Shown one piece after another: positions 11,601 to 23,940 of a stretch of 64,000 nt of DNA. Made by a program: the position numbers and the translations under genes. The stretch's first letter is position 1; each line of letters starts with the position of its first letter. Source of the DNA: Watersipora subatra (taxonomy: Eukaryota; Bryozoa; Gymnolaemata; Cheilostomatida; Watersiporidae); the NCBI RefSeq assembly GCF_963576615.1, contig NC_088711.1:124001-188000 (forward strand). Reading direction: 5' to 3'. The notes below the pieces were generated by a model, which saw only the letters and a list, made by a program, of their open reading frames with translations, was not told the origin of the DNA and ran no database searches.

Positions 11601-12289
11601 AAAGTCTGTCTTATTATGGTGCTGTCCGTTTGTGCTTGGTTCACATGTTCTGATGAGGAGAACACAAAAAAGGGTCACACAAATGGAGGTAGAGAAGATT
11701 AGTATTTCATCAGCAGGCAGTAACAGAGATGTAGTTACACGGGTGGAGCCGCAAGCGTGTAGTTACTGGGATGTAGAGACACGGATAGTTGCAGAGGAGC
11801 AATCACAGGGTTGTAGTTACTGAGATGTAGTAATATGGGTGTGCTCATGAGAAGCACATAAAAGGAGACTCGTGTTGAGCGGAGAGGGACTTTTTTTAAT
11901 ACTGCATTGTATGTTTTTATTGCTATGTTTCATTGCTACAAAAATACATGATTTATGAAATTAAGAAGTAAGAAAATACATTTGTTTCCATAAAATAATC
12001 AAATATAACAGCACATGTATTATGGCCAACATTGATACGGCTGTGGAATTATGTGGAATAGGCTAAAAAAGCATAAAGAGCAAATGCTTGCGGGAGTGTT
12101 GAAAAGAACAACTACAAACTAATTAATATTTGGCAGTGTGAAGTCCATTATGAGAGCTTTCTACTCATTGCTAATGTTTGCCACTGCTTCAGTTTTTAGC
12201 ACCGTCTCATTTTTGCTGGGCTATCTCCTCTATATCGTGAGCACTTCACCAGTCATGCATCTAACGCCTTATGAGTAACACAAAGTCAG
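11601..12289. other. Convergent 3' region between ankyrin and NR2F genes
   Basis: This 689-bp gap must hold both 3'UTRs. Short imperfect repeats of GTAGTTACTGGGATGTAGAG type occur at 11720-11840. A minus-strand AATAAA is seen at 11916-11921, 369 bases past the NR2F stop. No plus-strand AATAAA was found for the ankyrin gene. Confidence 0.5.
11916..11921 (-). promoter_or_regulatory. Candidate poly(A) signal for the NR2F gene
   Basis: AATAAA on the minus strand, downstream of the NR2F stop codon and within its expected 3'UTR. Such hexamers are common by chance in AT-rich DNA. Confidence 0.25.
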
Positions 12290-15200
12290 TCATGCTCGTG
12301 GACCCGTATTCATTTGCTGGTCAGGAGATGTGGGCCAGCAGAAGGTGTTGCCGCCAAGCAGCATATCTCTTATAAGTGTGTCAATTGGTGTCTTTCCTAC
12401 TAAACGCAGGAAGAATAGGCTTTCTACAACGGACGGGCTGATAGTCTTGAGGGCGGGAAGGCGGAGCAGCAGCCGTCCTGCCCTGTTAGGCTGTTGGCTG
12501 TACTGTATTCTGTCATACTCATCAAGTGCAGCTTGTGTTCTCTCTTGTAGCCCTTGAACTGATCCGGAGTCATGTAACCCTGCGACGTCTGTAACAGTGC
12601 CACATAAATGCATTTAATATTCAGATCTGTCTATTGAGAAATTAATGCAAACAAATGAATGCCTAATCATATCACAGTTGGTATATAGTTAACAGAACAT
12701 TCAATTTCTGCAACAAATGTTTTGTTTCCAGAGGTATCTGTACTTGTACTTTCTTGGAATAGCATGTGTGATATCGTAAAACATGTTCTGCGTCCAGAGG
12801 TATTTGTATTTGTACCGCTATACCGGCATGTGTAGTACAGTAAAACATGTTTTTGCAACCTTTACCTGGTGAAAAGAGTACCAGCGCTTTTAGGCAGCTA
12901 AATTCAGCCGAGTCCATGCGGAGCATTGCCAGTTTTTCCAACTGGCTCTGTATATGCTTTGTCTGTTCTTGAGGACAACCATTAGCTGGCTGAAACCTGG
13001 AAGCAAATCAGACTCTAGATGGCCATCTGAGTTTACAATCAAAGCCATGCTGTAGTAGTATTAAAAGGAGATTAACATTAGAGAACATTAACAATACCTT
13101 ACAATAATAACTCCATCAAGCTGGGTTTTATTCCACAACCATTTGTAGATTTGCCTCCCTTTGTCTGACTTCATGTTATAAAATATTGAAATGCTGATGA
13201 CTATGCCATTTTATTAAGAAAGTTGCAATACTCATATATTCATTCATGGAAAAATCTTTGAGTGCAATTAATAATAGAAGATTCTGCATTTGTTGTCTTT
13301 TAAATAAGTTTGATAAATACAATAAATATCGCAAGTCATCTCTCACAGTTCCCGTTCGTTCTAGTACTGCAGAAGTTTCTTGCCAAAACTTGGGAACGCG
13401 AGTCAGTAACTCACAAAAATTGAACAATCAGCATGTATGACAAATTTTTTTGATTAACTACAGCTTACACGCAGCAAACAGCTTAATCAGTTTTGGGCTA
13501 TTGCGTCTGTATATCTTCATTAGACTATACATTTAATCCTCTGGTCTACATCGTTTTATTGTAGACAATGTCAGCAAGACATCATGAGGTTGCAAAAGAA
13601 ACAATATGTGTCACACACCGAGAGAATGTAATACAGGGTTAGCAATTGTATTTGTCTCCCCTGCTCATGCCATTTTTGTTATAAACAAGTTGCACTAAAG
13701 GATGCAACGCTATTACTGAAAAGGATCACATATAATTTTTCTGCGACAGATGTATTTTTGTTCAGCACACCACATGTTATAGTTTTATAAACTGTTACAC
13801 AGGAAGCCCTGAACTGTACTAAGTATATGTAGCGAGCTGTGTTGCTGTGCACAGCTGCTATGAAATGTAGAAAAATTGGCAAACTTTCCAGTCTCCTTTT
13901 AATTTTTCTCTGAAGATTTTTGGAGCTAAATTTAAGATTAGCAGAAGAAAGTGTGTGTGGCTACTTGACAATAAGCAAAACCCTTTATAGATCGTCACTC
14001 CAGAAAATTTGGTGTCAAAGTGTAAACCATAAAGCAGATAGTCTGTTTATAGTATTTTGTAGCTATCAGCTCTACGGGAATTGGTAAACTTGTTATTCTT
14101 TAAATTTGGCTCCCAACTTCAATTTAAACTCCAAACATTTAATACTCCTGAAAACAGCTTGAAAAATTTTTGTTTTACTAAAACTAAAGATAAAGGAAAG
14201 TTTGCTATAACCAAAGCATAGTATATATCAAGAGTTGCTAGTTTTATTATAAGTTTATTACAATACAATATAATTTTTAACGAACGCAAGAAAAATAGAT
14301 TAGACAAACAGCGTGAATGCAACTACTGCAACTCCTAATCATTGTAATTCATAAGAAAAATGCTGTTTTTGTAACAATTGATCTAGTAACTTTCAAAGTA
14401 AGTCCAGCGTTTGCACTAAAATATCGATTTATGATAGGGAAGATGATGCAATCGCATAGCGTTGATTACATCCTAGTATAAACAAATATTTGTGTTTCTA
14501 TCCTTACTAGCTAATCAATGTTAATACATATTGCTAGTGGATGTAGATTAATAACTTTAATAATGGTTGGTAGTCTTTGAAACAATTTACAAACTAACCT
14601 TGAAAATTGTTCAGATAGGAGTTGTCAAATTAGAGAGCGGACAACTTATATTTTTGTATCCTCAAGCTTCTTAACTGAGTTTTGATACAAACCAGCTCTA
14701 ACTATTTACTATTTCTATCAGTCACAAAGCAGTTTTCAAACTATATAAAGTGTTAATCAAGTTCCTCTATACTATAAAACTAGTTTCTAAAAATGCAACT
14801 GTCAAGCATCGGAAAGTCTTTAAAAATTATTTCTTAGTAAACATTCTTGATAGGATACTTTCAGCTCAGTACTTCCATTGGCTGAATAAAGAGATTGAAA
14901 ATAAAATAACATAAGTTATGATGGCAGGAGCTGAACATGTATCACTGACAGTATAACAGGGTAGAAGAGAGCTGTAGTATAGCCTTAGATAGGGTGATAC
15001 CATGAGTAGGGAACGGTAGCGAAGATGTAGAGTTTTGTTGAGAAGACAATGATAGTTTATCGGGCTATTATAGAATGCTAAGTGATCAAACAAACAAGTT
15101 GCTAAAGCACAACCTATCAATCTACAAGTGATGACAATTTCAACAAGACTTAGTTGAGCTCTAACTAATGCTTAATCACCTGAAAGGAAATAGATTAGCC

Positions 15201-18200
15201 ATTTCTTCGTGTAACTGCATCATAAAAAGGTCGCAGAACGAAATAGTGAAGCGGCTAAATTACTAAAATAATGTAGCTTTTTCAAAAACATAATCAAATC
15301 TGAGCGAGGAAAGGAATCAATTATGAACGGTTAATAAATACTAGTTTAGCTACAGTCATTTGTAGGAAATATAACAGTAGTTATGGTTTAGTATATAATA
15401 ACAATAGTTATGGTTTAGTATACAATAACAATAGTAATGGCTTAGTATACAATAACAATAGTTATGGTTTAGTATACAATAACAATAGTTATGGTTTAGT
15501 ATACAATAATAATAGTTATGGTTTAGTATACAATAACAGTAGTTATGGTTTAGTATACAATAATAAAGTTATGGTTTAGTATACAATAATACTAGTTATG
15601 GTTTAGTATACAATAACAATAGTTATGGTTTAGTATACAATAAAAATAGTTATGGTTTAGTATACAATAACAGTAGTTATGGTTTAGTATACAATAACAA
15701 TAGTTATGGTTTAGTATACAATGCTTGGTAGGAAAACTAAAAGCTCAAAGCGCTCAAACAATGCGTTCAATCCTGTTTTGACAACTCCAGAGCTATTTGT
15801 ATTGGACCAAGGTATATGCTTGTACGTGTAGTTCAAATACATAAAGTACGAACAATAAGATGATGCATGACTAACCACTATTATTTCTGGTTCGTGCTCT
15901 GAGAGTGAGACATCCTGCTCAGTTAATGACTAGCAGCCATGGAGCTTTCCCTTATATAATTAGCTTAATGGAAATTAAACAAAACAGATTTGTGCCACAA
16001 AACTCTTCAAGTTCAGAAAGAAATTTGTTTTGGTAAATGTAAAAGAGCACAAAAATTAAACATTCTTTCTATTTGACCTTGAACTTCAGCCTACTTGTAA
16101 CAAAAATAATAAAAAATCCCAGCAGACAGTGTAGTTTCAGGGTGTTATTCAAAATCCTGGCTAATATCTTCTGCTGAATCCATTAATAGAGTTGAAAAGA
16201 TGGAAAAAGTAAACTTTGACGAGAATAGATTTTTGTAAGCAAAGCGAAACTAACAAATCTCACAACGATCACTCTCAAGCTGACAGCATCCTACTAATAG
16301 CTTATCCACTGACAGCACCCTACTAATAGCTCAACAACTGACAGCACCCTACTGATAGCTCATCAACTGAAAGCATCCTACTAATAGCTCATAAACTGAC
16401 AGCACCCTACTACTCACTCATAAACTGACAGCACCCCTCTAATAACCATCAACTGACAGCACCCTACTAGCAACTCCTCAACTGGCAGCACCCTACTAAT
16501 CACTTATAGGCTGACAGCACCCTACTAACAACTCATCAACTGGCAGCACCCTACTAATAACTCATAAACTGACAGCACCCTACTAATCGATTGAGTAGCC
16601 AGATAACCTACCTCTGATCCCCTGCTGTCGTTGGAGGCTGAACCGAGGTAGACAATATAGAATAGATGTAGACTGGTGAACAGCACTGAGCAGCGTTGAG
16701 TATAAACAGCTCTGTCCAGCAAGATCGAAGCAAACAGACTTGGTCTATGAGAGGCAGTTCGGTAAAGAATGGAATATTCCGGGCCCACTCAACACCGGAA
16801 AAAAGCAGACGGGCTGCTAACTCGCACATGTTGTCCATGGCAATATGGCCACCAAATGCTGGTCCATTCTAAAAACATTAAATAATTAACAAAATTATTC
16901 CTCTTATTTTTAACATGCTCGTTACAAAAGTTCTGTCGTGCAACTTTTAGCTGTGTGTGTTCATAAAATCTGGACATCCTTTATTTAGTATATGCATTTT
17001 GAATAAGTTGAAAAGAGCTCATCCATGCTTTCACGTTTGTTCTTTCGAAGATGTGATAGGCTACCTGCATATGGCTGACAGGGTAAGGCTCGGCCCTCAA
17101 AAGCACTGAAACAAAACTACTCATGTAGTTGCAAGTGTTAATCCGTGGAGTCTCTGAGGTCCCAATGGTTGGTGGAAGCGAGTAGGCGTACTCTGTCGGT
17201 GAAGCTGGATGAATACGGCCTCTCTGCACAGCTGAAATATTTCAATTGATTTCGGCCACAAGTTGTACAGATGCTATTATAGGACTGATTGGACTATTCA
17301 ACTAGATGTTGCTATAGAAATCATCGAATGCTATTATAGAACAGATTAAATGCTACTAGAGAAATCATTAAAAACTGCTATAAAAACTATTAGATCTGGC
17401 TATCGAACTGGTCCTATGAGCCAAACCATGTTCTGATCGAGCAAGTCTAGCATTATCACTCGACATCAACTTGCTGGGCGAGTTTCAGCCCAAATTGGAG
17501 CCACACGACGTAATACCTGACTACTTCACCTCCCCTAGTCCGTTTGCGCCTTTAGACATTCACAGGCTTTCCACAGCAACAAATGATCAATTTTTTGTCA
17601 ATCGGCCATGTTCAGATAATTTTCGTCATTACAATCTTTCCTTTAATGAAATAATTTGCGACTTTTTTCTAAATATAATGTATTTAAAATGTCAAGTAAA
17701 TGTTGAACTACCTTCTCTGCGCATGCCTGCCTTGAGACATTTCTTTAGCCTGCAATACTGACACTGATTGCGATGTTGTGGATCGACTGCGCAATCTCTC
17801 GTTCCTCTGCAGGTGTATGTTAGATTCCTTCTAACAGATCTTTTAAAAAAACTTTTACAGCCTGAAAAAGCAAATATTCTCAATGGTAAATGTTATATCC
17901 AAGTTGTATATTTTTTAATCTCTGCCAATCACTTCATTGACTATCTCATTCTTAGACCTTTCTGAGTCATTTCCTGCACATACAACCCTCTATTCACTCC
18001 CCATACCTCTACTACTATCTCATTTTTCGCCTTTTTGCCATTTCCAACTTAAATACTTGTCGTTTCATCATTTCCTTACTAGACGAATACTTTTCCTGTC
18101 GGCAACCAAAAGAAACCTAACCTTCGCATGTCAACTGCCCATAATGTTTGCCGCTAGACTTGTCTCCACACACAACACATGGAGCAAGCACCTGCGCTTC

Positions 18201-19316
18201 AGAGGGTGTTGTCTCCGACTGGAGTGATTCTGTATCGACATCTTCCAGAGAGGTCAGGGTGGAAAGGCTCTCTCTTGTTCTACATGTTATCTGCAGCAGA
18301 TGTATGTAATCAAGCATGTACATATGAAGGTATGATCAAGCATGTACATATGAAGGTATGATCAAGCATGTACATATGAAGGTATGATCAAGCATGTACA
18401 TATGAAGGTATGATCAAGCATGTACATAAGAAGGTATGATCAAGCATGTACATATGAAGGTATGATCAAGCATGTACATATGAAGGTATGATCAAGCATG
18501 TACATATGAAGGTATGATCAAGCATGTACATATGAAGGTACGATCAAGCATGTACATATGAAGGTATGATCAAGCATGTACATAAGAAGGTATGATCAAG
18601 CATGTACATATGAAGGTATGATCAAGCATGTACATAAGAAGGTATGATCAATCATGTACATATGAAGGTATGATCAAGCATGTACATATGAAGGTATGAT
18701 CAAGCATGTACATAAGAAGGTATGATCAAGCATGTACATAAGAAGGTATGATCAAGCATGTACATATGAAGGTATGATCAAGCATGTACATAAGAAGGTA
18801 TGATCAAGCATGTACATATGAAGGTATGATCAAGCATGTACATAAGAAGGTATGATCAAGCATGTACATATGAAGGTATGATCAAGCATGTACATAAGAA
18901 GGTATGATCAAGCATGTACATATGAAGGTATGATCAAGCATGTACATAAGAAGGTATGATCAAGCATGTACATATAAAGGTATGATCAAGCATGTACATA
19001 TGAAGGCTTCATAAATCACCTTGTCTTCGCGATTGCGGTTGAGATCATAGAGTGTGACATTTCCACTCTGTTCAGCTCCTATTGATGCTGCTGTTTCACC
19101 TCCGTCTGTAGAGCACTCAGCCTTGGGAAGTTTAATGGAAAAGTCCACCGCTGACAAGTCATACAGAGCCTTATGTTCTCCATCTGTTGTAGGGGGCGAC
19201 CACACTATGTCTCCTTTTTGTTCTCTTTCACCAACTATAGAGACATTTGGTAACTCCCACTGGTCATTGTCTCCGGCACACATGTTGTTTGTGTGCTGGA
19301 CTGATGATGTCGTCAT
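12290..19316 (-). CDS. NR2F: COUP-TF-type nuclear receptor NR2F (7 exons, 489 aa)
   Basis: Exons in transcription order: 19316-19020, 18290-18122, 17861-17712, 17231-17065, 16868-16612, 12996-12866, 12588-12290. All phases match (0,1,1,0,2,1). The 136-residue N-terminal part is acidic and unlike known COUP-TFs. The DNA-binding domain follows: first zinc finger C137, C140, C154, C157 with the NR2F P-box CEGCKS; second finger C173, C179, C189, C192; then [20 protein letters not shown]. The ligand-binding domain runs from about 240 ([28 protein letters not shown]) to helix 12 ([12 protein letters not shown], about 457-468). NR2F proteins bind DR-type elements as dimers, often as repressors, in neural and mesodermal development. 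Vertebrate members are 400-425 aa. The second finger ([11 protein letters not shown]) and the region after ILNAAQC diverge from the usual sequence, so this could be a derived paralogue. An acceptor-like TTTGCAG lies 13 bases before the ATG, so more N-terminal exons are possible. Confidence 0.9.
13000..15368. other. NR2F intron between the two LBD halves
   Basis: Part of the 3.6-kb intron 12997-16611. AT-rich, no exon or recognisable element seen. Several short ORFs have no domain. Confidence 0.5.
15369..15722. repeat. 27-bp minisatellite, about 13 copies
   Basis: Units CAATAGTTATGGTTTAGTAT plus ACAATAA, with occasional single-base changes. Lies in the NR2F LBD intron. Confidence 0.95.
16265..16590. 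repeat. About 28-bp minisatellite, about 12 copies
   Basis: Degenerate units of ACTGACAGCACCCTACTAAT followed by AGCTCATA or similar. The array ends about 20 bases from the donor site of the first LBD exon (donor GT at 16611-16610 on the minus strand). Confidence 0.93.
18303..19008. repeat. 26-bp minisatellite filling an NR2F intron, about 27 copies
   Basis: Units GAAGGTATGATCAAGCATGT plus ACATAT, with ATAT/ATAA variants. The intron spans 18291-19019, so all but roughly 25 bases of it is array. It separates the exon for the N-terminal domain from the exon for the first zinc finger. Confidence 0.97.
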
Positions 19317-20357
19317 ATTTCTTTTGTTTTCTGCAAATTTCCAACAGATCTGCGCATGTGGACACACTAAGATAGACGCTTGTACAAATATGCATTTGCG
19401 CATTTAATGCAACCACAATGCTTATGGAATAATTTACTACAAAATCAAGCAAACGAAAGTTATGGTTTTTATTGGATGGAACACCGATTGCATAGATGGA
19501 ACTTCTAAATGCCGCAGAAACAAAAAGGAAATGATAATGATGTCCGTAGTGGTGAACCGAGAAGGCTCTCTCTCCCTCTCTCCCCTTTACCCCTCTCCCC
19601 CTCTCCCCCTGCCCTCTCCTTCGCAGTCAGTCGTTTTGACAATGACTGTCTCATGGTTTAGGCTTTATTGCTGACCTCCATGCAGCTCTGTTTTTGCCTT
19701 ATCTTGCCACCTGTTTGGGTCTCAACTTCTTGTTACGCTTAGCTAAATCTTTGTATGTCAGCCTCAGTTTGGCCTAATTCCTTTTTCCTTCATAGAGCTG
19801 TGAGTGGTGAACTGTGAGTGGTGAGTGGTGAGCTGTGAGTGGTGAGTGGTGAGTGATGAGTGGTGAGTGGTGAGTGGTGAGTGGTGAGTGGTGAGTGGTG
19901 AGTGGTGAGTGGTGAGTGGTGAGCTGTGAGTGGTGAGTGGTGAATGGTGAGTGGTGAGTGGTGAGTGGTGAGCTGTGAGTGGTGAATGGAGAAGTGAGCC
20001 AGAGGAAAATAGTAGAAAATGGAAAACATTGGTGGAAAAAGGAAAAGAGGTCGAGAAAAAGATTCGGTGGGAACAGATTAAAATCCAAGTGATGGCGATG
20101 AGAGGAAGTTTGAAGCAACATACACTGCATAGTATTGCCAAGCTTAGAGAGAACTTCAACACACAGTTAATACGCGTATGATTGTGTTAGTATCAAGAAG
20201 TCCGAGCAGCTACACTATATACCAGTAGAGTCCTGTCAAACAGGAAGCTGTCAGCCTGCGCAAGTTGATGACTAGAGTCATTAAATGTCTGCCTGGTTTA
20301 CAAAAATTAAATGCAATAGATCTTTCATGCCTTGAAGAGGTAATTTACAAGTTGTAT
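19317..20357. other. Upstream flank of the NR2F gene
   Basis: Probable promoter or 5'UTR territory. It holds a pyrimidine-rich CTCTCCC tract near 19567-19620 and the heptamer array listed below. I see no clear TATA box. Confidence 0.4.
19799..19990. repeat. 7-bp tandem repeat (GTGAGTG), about 27 copies
   Basis: Near-pure heptamer array with occasional GTGAGCT and GTGAATG units. On the minus strand it reads as TCACCAC-type repeats, open in three frames because 7 is not a multiple of 3. Confidence 0.97.
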
Positions 20358-22340
20358 TGCACAACATTACCTTCTCTCCATGGTACCACTTACAGCTTAC
20401 AGAACTACCTTCTCTCCATGGTGCTGCATACAGCTAACAGACCTACCATATCTCCATGGTGCCGCATACAGCTAACAGAACTACCTTCTCTCTATGGTGC
20501 CGCATGCAGCTAACAGAACTACCTTCTCTCCATGGTGCTGCATACAGCTAACAGACCTACCTTCTCTCCATGGTGCCGCATACAGCTAACAGAACTACCT
20601 TCTCTCTATGGTGCCGCATGCAGCTAACAGAACTACCTTCTCTCCATGGTGCTGCATACAGCTAACAGACCTACCTTCTCTCCATGGTGCCGCATACAGC
20701 TAACAGACCTACCTTCTCTCCATGGTGCTGCATACAGCTAACAGACCTACCATATCTCCATGGTGCTGCATACAGCTAACAGAACTACCTTCTCTCCATG
20801 GTGCTGCATACAGCTAACAGAACTACCTTCTCTCCATGGTGCTGCATACAGCTAACAGACCTACCTTCTCTCCATGGTGCTGCATACAGCTAACAGACCT
20901 ACCTTCTCTCCATGGTGCTGCATACAGCTAACAGACCTACCATATCTCCATGGTGTTGCATACAGCTAACAGACCTACCTTCTCTCCATGGTGCCGCATA
21001 CAGCTAACAGAACTACCTTCTCTCCATGGTGCCGCATACAGCTAACAGAACTACCTTCTCTCTATGGTGCCGCATGCAGCTAACAGAACTACCTTCTCTC
21101 CATGGTGCTGCATACAGCTAACAGACCTACCTTCTCTCCATGGTGCTGCATACAGCTAACAGACCTACCTTCTCTCCATGGTGCTGCATACAGCTAACAG
21201 ACCTACCATATCTCCATGGTGCTGCATACAGCTAACAGACCTACCTTCTCTCCATGGTGCCGCATACAGCTAACAGAACTACCTTCTCTCCATGGTGCCG
21301 CATACAGCTAACAGAACTACCTTCTCTCCATGGTGCCGCATACAGCTAACAGAACTACCTTCTCTCCATGGTGCCACATACAGCTAACAGAACTACCTTC
21401 TCTCCATGGTGCCGCATACAGCTAACAGAACTACCTTCTCTCCATGGTGCCGCATACAGCTAACAGAACTACCTTCTCTCCATGATGCCACATACAGCTA
21501 ACAGAACTACCTTCTCTCCATGGTGCCGCATACAGCTAACAGAACTACCTTCTCTCCATGGTGCCGCATACAGCTAACAGAACTACCTTCTCTCCATGGT
21601 GCCGCATACAGCTAACAGAACTACCTTCTCTCCATGGTGCCGCATACAGCTAACAGAACTACCTTCTCTCCATGGTGCCGCATACAGCTAACAGAACTAC
21701 CTTCTCTCCATGGTGCCGCATACAGCTAACAGAACTACCTTCTCTCCATGGTGCCGCATACAGCTAACAGAACTACCTTCTCTCCATGGTGCCGCATACA
21801 GCTAACAGAACTACCTTCTCTCCATGGTGCCGCATACAGCTAACAGAACTACCTTCTCTCCATGGTGCCGCATACAGCCAACAGAACTACCTTATCTCCA
21901 TGGCGCCGCATACAGCCAACAGAACTACCTTCTCTCCATGGCGCCGCATACAGCCAACAGAACTACCTTCTCTCCATGGTGCCGCATACAGCTAACAGAA
22001 CTACCTTCTCTCCATGGTGCTACATACAGCCAACAGAACTACCTTATCTCCATGGCGCCGCATACAGCCAACAGAACTACCTTCTCTCCATGGTGCCGCA
22101 TACAGCTAACAGAACTACCTTCTCTCCATGGTGCTGCATACAGCCAACAGAACTACCTTATCTCCATGGCGCCGCATACAGCCAACAGAACTACCTTCTC
22201 TCCATGGTGCTGCATACAGCTAACAGACCTACCTTCTCTCCATGGTGCCGCATACAGCTAACAGAACTACCTTCTCTCCATGGTGCCGCATACAGCCAAC
22301 AGAACTACCTTCTCTCCATGGTGCTGCATACAGCCATAGG
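20358..22340. repeat. 38-bp minisatellite, about 52 copies
   Basis: Units CAGCTAACAGAACTACCTTC plus TCTCCATGGTGCCGCATA. Variants (GACCTACC, CTGCATA, CATATCTCC, CAGCCAAC, GGCGCC) recur in blocks, which suggests expansion by multi-unit duplication. The left half is enriched for CTGCATA with GACC, the middle for pure CCGCATA units. Open frames over it are a by-product of the repeat. Confidence 0.98.
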
Positions 22341-23285
22341 AGCCATGAATGACAAGACAACTGATCTGGTCACAACCTTGTCAGTCATGCCTTATCTAAT
22401 CAACTGGTGGGCAGTCCACAAGCATTCAGTCGAACTAGAAAAGTGATTAAAGGTCCTGACATATTAACCCTATTTCTAGCGTCTCTCCACATAAGCTGAC
22501 CTACCTCTGCTCAGTGACCTTAGAGTCAGCCAGTGCAACAACAAGTTAAACCACAACGGCAGGTCGACAAGGTTTGGTCTCAAGAAACAATCCTCTAGGC
22601 TGAGATGCTGGAGCGGCAGACTGGCCACTCAGCGGTGTTGGCCGACGCCACTTCTAATCTAATCATGCCAAACTCAACTTTTCTAATCTTATAGGCAATA
22701 AGTCTTGGGTCTAACCTAGATCCTATGGAAATGAGTATCAACTAAAAGTGAGCTGCCAAAAACCACATTCATAAAGGCTATAGAAACATGATCTTTTGAT
22801 TACGCGATGTTGAGCTGACCCAGTGACCCTTGACGACCTTTGCATCATCAGTCAAATATTAGTGGCAGCACAGCAGGCTTTGGAATGTTGATTGCAGCAT
22901 CTGACAGCTGTGGAGAATAATTCAAAAGGTTTGACAATGACACAGGAATCCAGTTACATAATCAGTAAGCTAAAAGCTCAAGTCCGGAGACTGTTTAGTG
23001 CGGTAGCCCCATTTTTGCAATCAGAGAAAAAACTTCATCGCTAATAGCAAAACCTCTAGAATGAAACCTCAAAAATTTGTTTATTAGTGCTCAACAACAT
23101 TAGACTCAGTGGAAACACAAGCAATCTTGGAAGCCTCAAAAGACAAGGGTGTAGAAGATGGATATAATTAGATACAGAGAGAGATATATATATATATATA
23201 TACACACCATCGGCAAAGTTATAGTAACAATGTACAAAAATACAAAAAGAATAGGAATTCAGAAAGGTGTAAGACACTGTACGAT
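22341..23285. other. Intergenic, no gene recognised
   Basis: Unique-looking sequence with a short (TA)n near 23186-23200. It may include decayed 5' portions of the LINE that follows, but no frame supports this. Confidence 0.4.
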
Positions 23286-23940
23286 CTAAACTCTTCACAG
23301 CAGTTCTAAAAACATGATCAAAGAATGCTAAAGACCTTGAGAGGATGATGCAAGACTTGCCTGGTGAGAGCACAAAATGTGGACTAGAAATAAATATAGC
23401 TAAGACAAAGTAGTGTTTGGACCAACAAAAAACCAAGCACAGTTGAAGTGAGTAACAACGACATAGAACTAGTAGAAGAATGTACCGGTATATACTTTGG
23501 ACTGAGTTTTAGCTTACAAGAGAAAAACCAACTGGGGAAAGGTAAACAAAACACAAAAACGAGATGGGGCCGTTCGAAAAACACGGTATACATACAAGTA
23601 TTAACTGTGTTTACAAAATATGTGCCGTATACATATTTTTAAGAGTAATGTATCCATATAACCGAAGAGTAAAATATTAAATTCATGTGGTCTACTAGCG
23701 GTGGGTCTACCAGCGGTGGGTCTACTAGCGGTGACATATGGAGTAGGAACATGGGCTTAATGAGCGACATGGAGAGGAAGGTGCAAACCATCCAGAAAAG
23801 AATAGAAAGAGCCATGTTAGGCATCATAACATATAATATAAAACAATGAATGCAAACGCGAACTAACGTGAAGGACATACTTCAAACTGTAAAAGAAGTA
23901 ATTTGGGTATGGGCTGGACATGTACATATATATATACATG
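23286..23940 (+). mobile_element. Decayed non-LTR retrotransposon (RT C-terminal part)
   Basis: In plus-strand frames the stretch 23325-23420 reads NAKDLERMMQDLPGEST and then CGLEINIAKTK, the conserved region after the catalytic block in RTE-like and similar LINE reverse transcriptases. Further on come DMERKVQTIQKRIERAMLG (23770-23830) and a WAGHV motif (about 23910-23925), typical of the C-terminal part of these proteins. Stops and frameshifts separate the pieces, so it is inactive. A short GGTCTACTAGCGGTG triplication interrupts it at 23690-23735. Confidence 0.7.

Noticed and set aside
17471-18361. Plus-strand ORFs opposite the NR2F exons
   Set aside because: Antisense shadows of the zinc-finger exons; the minus-strand reading has conserved domains and matching splice phases.
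19764-20162. Minus-strand SPLTTHH-type repeat ORFs
   Set aside because: Translation of the 7-bp GTGAGTG array; all three frames are open for the same trivial reason.
21786-22446. Overlapping ORFs of 69-194 codons over the 38-bp array
   Set aside because: By-product of a stop-free repeat unit whose length is not a multiple of three; no start context or domain.
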